The position numbers and the translations under genes are program-made. Positions 1-6,142 of a stretch of 6,142 nt of DNA are shown in pieces (the first letter of the stretch is position 1; each line of letters opens with the position of its first letter). This stretch comes from Enterovirga sp. (GTDB lineage Bacteria > Pseudomonadota > Alphaproteobacteria > Rhizobiales > Beijerinckiaceae). The notes under the pieces were generated by a model. That model was not told the DNA's origin, made no database searches, and worked only from the letters and a program-made list of their open reading frames with translations. The stretch covers positions 1 to 6,142 of the forward strand of contig JAQGJZ010000144.1 in the NCBI GenBank assembly GCA_028290385.1, in the 5' to 3' direction.

Positions 1-660
1 CCGAGCCGCATCATCCAGACCTTTGGGGAGCTCGCCGGCACCGGCGAGCTCCTCGTGCATGTTTGGGCCACGCTGTGGCGTGTCGCGGCCGGGTTTGCGC
101 TCGGCGCGGCGGCCGGCCTCGTGCTCGGAGCCTTGTCGGGCATCAGCGAGAAGGGTCGCCGGCTGCTCGATCCGACCCTCCAGGCGCTGCGCGCGATCCC
201 GTCCATCGCCTGGGTGCCGCTGTTCATCCTATGGCTCGGCATCTTCGAGGCGTCGAAGGTCGCGCTGATTGCGGTCGGCGTCTTCTTTCCCGTTTATCTC
301 GGGGTGGCGGGCGCGATCATGTCCGTCGACCGCAAGCTGGTGGAGGTCGGGCGCGTGTTCCGGCTGACCCGCCTGCAGCAGGTGCGGCGCATCCTGTTCC
401 CGGCGATCCTGCCGGAGACGATCATCGCTCTTCGGTCGGGCCTCGGGCTCGGCTTCATGTTCGTGGTCGCGGCCGAGTTCATGGGCGCGTCCGAGGGCCT
501 CGGCTATCTGCTGGTCGACGGCCAGCAGATGGGCAAGCCCGACCGGATCCTCGCCGCCATCGTGGCCTTCGCGCTGCTGGGCAAGCTCGCGGACGCCATT
601 CTGGTGGCCGCAACGCGCCCGCTCCTGCGCTGGCAGGACGTTTCCCGGGAGCGGCTCTGA
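1..660 (+). CDS. ABC transporter permease, SsuC/TauC (nitrate/sulfonate/taurine) type, 5'-truncated
   Basis: This is the inner-membrane permease of an ABC importer of the nitrate/sulfonate/taurine class (BPD_transp_1 fold). The frame is open from base 1, and the residues before the GTG at 55 (PSRIIQTFGELAGTGELL) match the usual family segment preceding TM2. That GTG is therefore internal, and the true start lies left of the window. About 219 residues are visible; SsuC proteins have roughly 260, so some 40 are missing. Hydrophobic segments, the family-typical stretch IPSIAWVPLFILWLGIF (fragment residues about 66-82) and a cytoplasmic EAA-like loop ending ILFPAILP (about 114-138) are seen. The loop is degenerate: it reads VGRVFRLTR where relatives usually have a glycine after the EAA element. 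The stop overlaps the ATPase start by one base (TGATG), so the two are co-translated partners. The substrate cannot be read from the sequence; sulfonate, taurine, nitrate or a pyrimidine precursor are all possible. Confidence 0.93.
   Translation, partial: PSRIIQTFGELAGTGELLVHVWATLWRVAAGFALGAAAGLVLGALSGISEKGRRLLDPTLQALRAIPSIAWVPLFILWLGIFEASKVALIAVGVFFPVYLGVAGAIMSVDRKLVEVGRVFRLTRLQQVRRILFPAILPETIIALRSGLGLGFMFVVAAEFMGASEGLGYLLVDGQQMGKPDRILAAIVAFALLGKLADAILVAATRPLLRWQDVSRERL
27..52. repeat. 12-bp perfect inverted repeat within the permease gene
   Basis: GGAGCTCGCCGG (27-38) and CCGGCGAGCTCC (41-52) are exact reverse complements separated by two bases. The repeat lies wholly in coding sequence and encodes the near-symmetric peptide GELAGTGEL. 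As RNA it would form a very stable hairpin. The peptide repeat explains part of the symmetry, but the synonymous choices extend it. Confidence 0.8.
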
Positions 661-1442
661 TGCTCGTCCTCGACCGGCTTTCCAAGACCTATGCGGACGG
701 CACGAGCGCGTTGTCGGACGTCTCGCTGCAGGTGAGGGCAGGGGAGATCGTCGCCCTGATCGGCGGCTCGGGCTGCGGCAAGACCACGGCCCTGCGGCTG
801 GTGGCCGGGCTCGACCGGCCGAGTGCCGGCGCGGTGAAGCTCGACGACGAAGTCGTGCAGGAGCCGCATCCCGCGATCGGCATCGTGTTCCAGGAGCCGC
901 GCCTGCTGCCCTGGTACAGCGTCGCCGACAATGTCGGGTTCGGCCTGATGGACCGCCCCGCTGCCGAGCGGCGCGACCTCGTCGCCCATGCGCTGGACAG
1001 GGTCGGCCTCGCCGATCACGGCCACCGCTGGCCGAAGGACCTGTCCGGCGGCCAGCAGCAGCGCGTCGCCATCGCCCGCTCCTTCGTGACCCGCCCGAAG
1101 GTGCTGCTGCTCGACGAGCCTTTTTCCGCTCTGGACGCTTTCACCCGGGGGAGCCTGCACGAGCACCTGTTCCGCCTGTGGGAGGAGAGCCGGCCGACGG
1201 TGGTGGTGGTGACGCACGACGTCGCGGAGGCTGTGACGCTCGCCGACCGCATCGTGGTGATGCGGCCCAATCCGGGCCGGATCGACGACGAGATCGCGCT
1301 CGGCCTCGCCCGACCGCGCGACAGGGCGGCGCCGGCCGTCGAGGCGGCGGCCCGCCGGGTGCTCGCGGCGCTCGACCGCTCGCTCAAACCCGTGCAGAAC
1401 CGCCCGGCCGGCGGGCCCGCCGGCAATGCCCTTTGGTGGTGA
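660..1442 (+). CDS. ABC transporter ATP-binding protein, SsuB/TauB type
   Basis: This 260-residue cytoplasmic ATPase energises the importer whose permease is encoded just upstream. All nucleotide-binding motifs are intact: Walker A GGSGCGKTT (35-43), Q-loop with VFQEPRLLPW (76-85), signature LSGGQ (128-132), Walker B VLLLDEP (148-154), D-loop SALD (156-159) and H-loop histidine 186. The EPRLLPW sequence after the Q-loop glutamine is typical of the SsuB/TauB/NrtD branch. The ATG at 660 sits in the permease stop (TGATG), with a GGGAG Shine-Dalgarno at 647-651 eight bases upstream. The same frame stays open further upstream, but that part is only the shadow of the permease gene. The last 20 or so residues are Pro/Gly/Ala-rich, not part of the conserved domain, and contain an 18-bp palindrome in the DNA. 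The family is secure; the substrate is unknown. Confidence 0.95.
   Translation: MLVLDRLSKTYADGTSALSDVSLQVRAGEIVALIGGSGCGKTTALRLVAGLDRPSAGAVKLDDEVVQEPHPAIGIVFQEPRLLPWYSVADNVGFGLMDRPAAERRDLVAHALDRVGLADHGHRWPKDLSGGQQQRVAIARSFVTRPKVLLLDEPFSALDAFTRGSLHEHLFRLWEESRPTVVVVTHDVAEAVTLADRIVVMRPNPGRIDDEIALGLARPRDRAAPAVEAAARRVLAALDRSLKPVQNRPAGGPAGNALWW
1407..1424. repeat. 18-bp perfect palindrome inside the end of the ATPase gene
   Basis: GCCGGCGGGCCCGCCGGC equals its own reverse complement. As RNA it can form a 7-bp GC-only stem with a GGCC loop. It ends 18 bases before the ATPase stop codon and about 30 bases before the OsmC start. No T-tract follows, so it is not a canonical intrinsic terminator. It encodes part of the non-conserved Pro/Gly tail. 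Confidence 0.75.
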
Positions 1443-1454
1443 TGGAGTGGGACG

Positions 1455-1964
1455 ATGGACGCAGCCGCGCTGAGGGCCCTGCAGGCCCCCCTGAAGGAAC
1501 GCTATCGCGGCGAGCCTGAGGCCGCCACGATCACGCTGAAGTCCGAGGGAACGCTCGACGAGAGCAAGATCGCCTGCAAGGTCGAGACCGGCCGTGCGCT
1601 GGCGGTCGCGGGGTTGCATCCGGCGACGGGCGGCTCGGGCGCCGAGCTCTGCTCGGGCGACATGCTGCTGGAGGCGCTGGTCGCCTGCGCCGGCGTGACC
1701 CTGAAGGCGGTCGCGACCGCGCTTGGCATCGAGCTTCGCAGCGGCAAGGTGAAAGCGGAGGGCGACCTCGATTTCCGCGGCACGCTCGGCGTCGACAAGG
1801 GCGCGCCGGTCGGGTTCAGGACCATTCGCCTCGCCTTCGAGGTCGATACCGATGCGCCGCAGGACCAGATCGACACGCTGCTGAAGCTGACGGAGCGCTA
1901 TTGCGTGGTGTTCCAGACCATCAACCAGCGCCCGCAACTGGACGTCGAGCTCCGCCGGGCCTGA
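1455..1964 (+). CDS. OsmC/YhfA-family protein (putative thiol peroxidase)
   Basis: This is a 169-residue OsmC-fold protein. Family members reduce organic hydroperoxides with a pair of cysteines and a thiol cofactor or partner in the cytoplasm; other members have no known substrate. Both expected cysteines are present: Cys78 in the long helix (GDMLLEALVACAGVTLKAVA) and Cys150 in ERYCVVFQTI. Their spacing of about 72 residues is close to that in characterised OsmC proteins. Cys41 and Cys66 are extra. The length is slightly above a minimal OsmC (about 140), owing to a roughly 20-residue N-terminal segment. The ATG at 1455 has GGAG at 1444-1447, seven bases upstream, and follows the ATPase stop by only 12 bases, so the gene is probably in the same operon as the ABC transporter. 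A peroxidase role is inferred from the fold and the cysteines; the true substrate is unknown. Confidence 0.9.
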   Translation: MDAAALRALQAPLKERYRGEPEAATITLKSEGTLDESKIACKVETGRALAVAGLHPATGGSGAELCSGDMLLEALVACAGVTLKAVATALGIELRSGKVKAEGDLDFRGTLGVDKGAPVGFRTIRLAFEVDTDAPQDQIDTLLKLTERYCVVFQTINQRPQLDVELRRA

Positions 1965-2016
1965 GCGCCCGGCAAATCCGGGAACCCGCAGCCTCGCCCC
2001 GCATTTCCAGCCGAGC

Positions 2017-2032
2017 TCCCGCGGTCGCGGGA
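2017..2032 (+). terminator. Small GC hairpin, possible weak terminator
   Basis: TCCCGCGGTCGCGGGA is a perfect inverted repeat: a 6-bp stem with a four-base loop, or 7 bp counted with a two-base loop. It lies 53 bases after the OsmC stop and is followed by ATTTGGG, which gives only three T residues. A terminating role is possible but weakly supported; it may equally be a leader structure for the kinase mRNA. Confidence 0.25.
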
Positions 2033-2047
2033 TTTGGGATCGGCGCC

Positions 2048-2077
2048 ATGCCGAACGACGTGAAACGCGCAACCTGA
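2048..2077 (+). CDS. Possible 9-residue leader ORF upstream of the lipid kinase
   Basis: An ATG at 2048 opens a short frame, MPNDVKRAT, whose TGA at 2075-2077 ends two bases before the first ATG of the lipid kinase. No good Shine-Dalgarno precedes it. Such an arrangement could give translational coupling, but a chance short ORF is at least as likely. Confidence 0.15.
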   Translation: MPNDVKRAT

Positions 2078-2079
2078 GG

Positions 2080-3063
2080 ATGCCGCCTTTGGCGGCAGAG
2101 GCTGCGACAGGCTCGGAGCAGCCCTTGGACGCGATCGACGAGGAGAGCGCAGCCGCCGGTCGGGCGACCACCCGGCGCGCGCTGCTGATCCTCAACAGGA
2201 AGGCCCGCAACGGCGGGCTCGACATTTCCGAGCCGCTCCGGGTCCTTCGCGAGGGGGGCATCGAGCTCGAGGAGCGCGGCTGCGACAGCGCGTCCGCCTT
2301 GGCGGCGACGATCCGCGCCGGCGCAGGCGAGTTCGATCTCGTGATCGTTGGGGGCGGCGACGGCACGCTCAATTGCGCGGCGCCGGGGCTGATCGACACG
2401 GGGCTGCCGCTCGGCATCCTGCCGCTCGGCACCGCCAATGACCTCGCCCGCACCCTCGGCATCGAGCCCGATCCGGCAGCGGCGGCTCGCGTCATCGTCG
2501 AGGGACACGAGCGCCCGATCGATCTCGGCGAGGTCAACGGGCGCCTCTTCTTCAACGTGGCGTCGATCGGCTTCTCGGCGGATCTCGCCCGGGAACTCAC
2601 GCGCGAGGCCAAGAAGCGTTGGGGCGTGCTCGGCTATGCCATGGCGGGCGCGCGCCTGCTCGCCCGCACGCGGCCCTTCACGGCCTTCATCGAGCACGAC
2701 AACGAGATCTTCAAGGTGAAGACGGTGCAGATCGCCGTCGGGAACGGCCGCCATTACGGCGGCGGCCTCACCATGGATCCCGAGGCGGAGCCGGACGACG
2801 GCCAGTTCCACGTCTATAGCCTCGAGGTCGACAATTGGTGGCGCCTCGTTGCGCTCGCGCCCTCGCTGAAGCGCGGCACCCATGGCAGCTGGCGGGACGT
2901 TCGCGCGTTCACGACCTCGGCCGTGACCATCAGGACGCGGCGCTCGCGCTCCGTGAACACCGATGGGGAGCTCACGACCGCCACGCCCGCCGTCTTTCGC
3001 GTCCGGAAACGGGCGGTCCGCGTCTTCGCGCCTGCCGCGCCGGGAGGAGAGGCCGCCCGATGA
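2080..3063 (+). CDS. YegS/DAGK-type lipid kinase (diacylglycerol kinase catalytic domain)
   Basis: This 327-residue protein belongs to the bacterial lipid kinase family (DAGKc fold; YegS, BmrU, DgkB relatives), which phosphorylates diacylglycerol or related lipids at the inner face of the membrane. The catalytic domain begins at about residue 32 ([14 protein letters not shown]). Visible motifs are the nucleotide-binding GGGDGT (91-96), [13 protein letters not shown] (112-124), [11 protein letters not shown] (159-169) and, in the C-terminal beta domain, [21 protein letters not shown] (221-241), which supplies acidic residues of the family's metal site. The first 30 residues are not conserved and the ATG at 2080 has a purine-rich stretch directly abutting it, so the start is uncertain. 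A TTG at 2125 (residue 16) with GGAG at 2115-2118 is a credible alternative. The stop overlaps the TerC start, implying coupled expression. The exact lipid substrate cannot be told from sequence. Confidence 0.92.
   Translation: MPPLAAEAATGSEQPLDAIDEESAAAGRATTRRALLILNRKARNGGLDISEPLRVLREGGIELEERGCDSASALAATIRAGAGEFDLVIVGGGDGTLNCAAPGLIDTGLPLGILPLGTANDLARTLGIEPDPAAAARVIVEGHERPIDLGEVNGRLFFNVASIGFSADLARELTREAKKRWGVLGYAMAGARLLARTRPFTAFIEHDNEIFKVKTVQIAVGNGRHYGGGLTMDPEAEPDDGQFHVYSLEVDNWWRLVALAPSLKRGTHGSWRDVRAFTTSAVTIRTRRSRSVNTDGELTTATPAVFRVRKRAVRVFAPAAPGGEAAR
2115..2127 (+). promoter_or_regulatory. Alternative Shine-Dalgarno and TTG start for the lipid kinase
   Basis: GGAG at 2115-2118 lies six bases before an in-frame TTG at 2125. 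Starting there would remove 15 residues of low-complexity N-terminus and leave the whole catalytic domain intact. This spacing is better than for the ATG at 2080, whose GAGGA directly abuts the start codon. Confidence 0.35.
3042..3049 (+). promoter_or_regulatory. Strong Shine-Dalgarno for the TerC-family gene
   Basis: GGGAGGAG lies inside the 3' end of the lipid kinase gene, 10 bases before the ATG at 3060. It supports a TerC start at 3060 (or the adjacent ATG at 3063) and allows independent initiation in addition to coupling. Confidence 0.7.
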
Positions 3064-3800
3064 TGGACGCGGTTCTGCCGCTGCTCTCCGATCCGACCGC
3101 CTGGGCCGCGCTGGCGACCCTGATCGTCATGGAGATCGTGCTCGGGATCGACAACCTGATCTTCCTGTCGATCCTGACCAACAAGCTGCCCGCGGCGCAG
3201 CGCCGGCCCGCCCGCCTGGTAGGCCTCAGCCTCGCGCTCCTCATGCGGCTCGCGCTGCTTGCGACCATCTCCTACATCGTCGCCCTGACCTCGCCCGTCT
3301 TCACGATCGCCGGCAACGGTTTTTCGTGGCGCGACATGATCCTAGTCGCGGGTGGCCTCTTCCTGGTCTGGAAGGCGACGCGCGAGATCCACGAGAACGT
3401 CGATCCGGCCGAGCGCGAGACGACCGAGCGGGTCGTCTCGGGTTTTGGGGCCGCGATCGTGCAGATCGTTATCCTCGACCTCGTCTTCTCGGTCGACTCG
3501 ATCATCACGGCGGTGGGCATGACCGACCACCTGCCGATCATGATCGCCGCGGTCGTCATTGCGGTCGGCGTGATGGCGGCAGCCTCGGGCCCGCTCGCGG
3601 CCTTCATCAAGCGCAACCCGACGATCGTGATGCTGGCGCTCGCCTTCTTGCTGATGATCGGCATGACCCTGATCGCCGATGGCTTCGGGGTGCATGTGCC
3701 CAAGGGCTACATCTATGCCGCGATGGCCTTCTCGGCCCTGGTGGAGGGGCTGAACGCCCTGTCGCGCCGGGCCCAGCGCCGGCGCAAGCTCGGCGGCGCC

Positions 3801-4877
<1,077 letters not shown>

Positions 4878-5729
4878 CTATTTCTCGGTTTCCACGAGGC
4901 CGCGGACGAACAGTTTCTGCATGAGGACGACGACGAGCACCGGGGGCAGCATGGCGAGCACGGCCGTCGCCATCACGATCTGCCATTCGGTGAGCGCGTC
5001 GGACGTGACGATCATCTTCTTGATGCCGATCACGATCGTCTGCATGTCGTCGCGCGTCGTGATCAGCAGGGGCCAGAGGTACTGGTTCCAGCCATAGATG
5101 AAGAGGATCACGAACAAGGCCGCCATGTTCGTGCGCGAGAGCGGCAGCAGCGTATCCTTGAAGAAGCGGAACGGGCCCGCCCCGTCGATCTTCGAGGCTT
5201 CGACCAGCTCGTCCGGCACGGTCATGAAGAACTGCCGGAACAGCAGCGTGGCGGTGGCCGAGGCGATCAGCGGGAGCGTGAGCCCGGCCATGGAATCGAG
5301 CATCCCGAGATCTGCCACGACCTTGTAGGTCGGGTAGATCCGCACCTCGACCGGCAGCATCAGGGTGACGAAGATCATCCAGAACGCCGCCATCCGCAGC
5401 GGAAAGCGGAAATACACGACCGCGTAGGCCGACAGGATCGAGATCGCGATCTTTCCGACCGCGATGATCATGGCCATCAGGAAGCTGTTCAGCAGCATCC
5501 CGGACACCGGCTCGCGGGTCGTCCGGCCCGGGCCGATGAACAGGGTGCGGTAATACGTGTCGGCCGCCTGGGCGCCCGGGTAGAGCGGCATCTGGCCGTT
5601 GGCGATCACGGCGGATTCGTGCGTCGAGCCGACCACCGCGAGGTAGACCGGGAACGCGACCACCGCGACGCCGGCGAGCAGCACGAGGTGGGGCAGGAGC
5701 CTTCCAAAAAGGGTGCGGCGCTCGACCAT
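4878..5729 (-). CDS. ugpE: sn-glycerol-3-phosphate ABC importer permease UgpE
   Basis: This 283-residue inner-membrane permease (E. coli UgpE has 281) forms the import channel with UgpA. TM1 is at about 15-34, followed by a periplasmic loop and further helices from about 79. Stretches typical of UgpE are FWMIFVTLMLPVEVRIYPT (116-134), the region around ASATATLLFRQFFMTVPDEL (156-175), and the C-terminus FVRGLVETEK. The EAA loop that docks on UgpC is complete (EASKIDGAGPFRFFKDTLLP, 177-196). The ATG overlaps the ugpA stop by one base (TGATG) and has AAGGTGA (plus-strand 5737-5743) seven bases upstream. The stop directly abuts the ugpC ATG, so all three are one operon. Length and start agree with the family. 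Confidence 0.96.
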   Translation of the reverse strand: MVERRTLFGRLLPHLVLLAGVAVVAFPVYLAVVGSTHESAVIANGQMPLYPGAQAADTYYRTLFIGPGRTTREPVSGMLLNSFLMAMIIAVGKIAISILSAYAVVYFRFPLRMAAFWMIFVTLMLPVEVRIYPTYKVVADLGMLDSMAGLTLPLIASATATLLFRQFFMTVPDELVEASKIDGAGPFRFFKDTLLPLSRTNMAALFVILFIYGWNQYLWPLLITTRDDMQTIVIGIKKMIVTSDALTEWQIVMATAVLAMLPPVLVVVLMQKLFVRGLVETEK

Positions 5730-6142
5730 CAGTAGGTCACCTTGCGCTCGACGAAGCGGAACTGAACCGCCGTGAGCCCGATCACGATGATCATGAGAAT
5801 GACCGATTGCGCGGCCGAGCCGCCGAGGTCGCCCCCGAGCCGGCCATCGGCATAGACCTTATAGACCAGCGTCTCCGTCGCCTTTGCGGGCCCACCGCCC
5901 GTCATGGCGTCGATCGTGCCGAAGGTCTCGAAGAAGGCGTAGACGATGTTCACGACGATCAGGAAGAAGGTCGTCGGCGAGAGCAGCGGCAGGATGATCG
6001 TCCAAAACCGCCGCCAGGGCCGCGCCCCGTCGATCGCGGCCGCCTCGATCACGCTTTTCGGGATCGCCTGCAGGCCGGCGAGGAAGAACAGGAAGTTGTA
6101 GGAAATCTGCTTCCAGGACGAGGCGAGCACGACCTGCGTCAT
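5729..6142 (-). CDS. ugpA: sn-glycerol-3-phosphate ABC importer permease UgpA, N-terminus outside window
   Basis: The C-terminal 138 or so codons of the second channel subunit are visible; UgpA proteins have about 295 residues, so roughly half is missing beyond the right edge. The ATG at the very edge (6140-6142) is internal: the sequence reading on from it ([22 protein letters not shown]) aligns with the middle of UgpA. The EAA loop is intact ([20 protein letters not shown], fragment 33-52), followed by the UgpA-like [19 protein letters not shown] and C-terminus [12 protein letters not shown]. It is the first visible gene of the minus-strand ugpA-ugpE-ugpC unit; ugpB and the promoter should lie further right. 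Confidence 0.95.
   Translation of the reverse strand: MTQVVLASSWKQISYNFLFFLAGLQAIPKSVIEAAAIDGARPWRRFWTIILPLLSPTTFFLIVVNIVYAFFETFGTIDAMTGGGPAKATETLVYKVYADGRLGGDLGGSAAQSVILMIIVIGLTAVQFRFVERKVTY
5737..5743 (-). promoter_or_regulatory. Shine-Dalgarno for ugpE
   Basis: AAGGTGA on the minus strand lies seven bases before the ugpE ATG, inside the last codons of ugpA. It supports the chosen ugpE start at 5729. Confidence 0.6.

Larger units (their letters stand above)
1965..2079. other. Intergenic spacer between the OsmC and lipid kinase genes
   Basis: This 115-base spacer is the only sizeable intergenic region in the window. It contains a 5-bp hairpin (CCCGG 1968-1972 with CCGGG 1978-1982), a stronger hairpin at 2017-2032, and a 9-codon ORF at 2048-2077. 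I could not identify a convincing sigma-70 type -35/-10 pair. If the lipid kinase has its own promoter it should lie here; otherwise the plus-strand genes form one long unit. Confidence 0.5.

Noticed and set aside
63..659. An N-terminal extension of the SsuB-type ATPase by about 200 codons, as a fusion protein.
   Set aside because: The extension is merely the shifted frame of the permease gene. The ATPase domain starts normally at 660 with a good Shine-Dalgarno.
1968..1982. Hairpin CCCGG-CAAAT-CCGGG just after the OsmC stop as an intrinsic terminator.
   Set aside because: The stem is only 5 bp and is followed by AACCCGC instead of a T-tract; too weak to call.
504..2612. A 702-codon open frame on the minus strand spanning three plus-strand genes.
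   Set aside because: It is antisense to the ABC ATPase, OsmC and kinase genes, which carry intact family motifs. Its translation is low-complexity, rich in Arg/Ala/Gly/Pro, and shows no recognisable domain. Long antisense frames are usual in high-GC DNA.
1921..2883. A 320-codon minus-strand frame opposite the lipid kinase.
   Set aside because: Its composition is rich in Arg/Ala/Glu with no domain, and it mirrors the kinase codons; a GC-driven shadow.
3776..3785. Palindrome GCGCCGGCGC near the end of the TerC-family gene.
   Set aside because: At 10 bp, all G/C, it is expected by chance in DNA of this composition and lies in Arg-rich coding sequence.
6140..6142. An ATG at the right edge as the start of ugpA.
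   Set aside because: The residues that follow match the middle of UgpA, so the gene continues beyond the edge.

Overview
The window is high-GC bacterial DNA, packed with genes and with almost no intergenic space. Protein similarity recalled from memory, the strong G/C third-position bias and the gene content suggest an alphaproteobacterium, most likely of the Hyphomicrobiales/Rhizobiales. That assignment is an inference. Seven protein-coding genes are supported: four on the plus strand from the left edge to about 3.85 kb, and three on the minus strand filling the rest. The first and last genes run off the window. No RNA genes, insertion sequences, CRISPR arrays or phage genes were seen.

Left block (1-1964, plus strand). 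A truncated permease and an ATPase of the nitrate/sulfonate/taurine (SsuBC/TauBC-type) ABC importer family overlap by one base (TGATG). An OsmC-family thiol peroxidase-like gene follows after 12 bases. The three read as one transcription unit whose upstream part, presumably including the periplasmic binding protein, lies outside the window.

Middle block (1965-3854, plus strand). A 115-base spacer holds two small hairpins and a possible 9-codon leader ORF. It precedes a YegS/DAGK-type lipid kinase gene and a TerC-family membrane protein gene, which overlap (ATGATG) and are probably translationally coupled.

Right block (3801-6142, minus strand). ugpA (partial), ugpE and ugpC encode the two permeases and the ATPase of a sn-glycerol-3-phosphate/glycerophosphodiester importer. 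They are stacked with zero or one base between genes and read toward the middle block. The binding-protein gene ugpB is not in the window and would be expected beyond the right edge.

The terC and ugpC reading frames converge and overlap by 54 bp at their 3' ends, so neither operon has a separate terminator region. This is the most unusual structural feature. Every gene belongs to a well-known family and no previously undescribed system is evident. The points worth a second look are the convergent overlap, the kinase-TerC coupling, the start of the lipid kinase, two strong symmetric sequences inside coding DNA, and the OsmC gene in the sulfonate-type operon.
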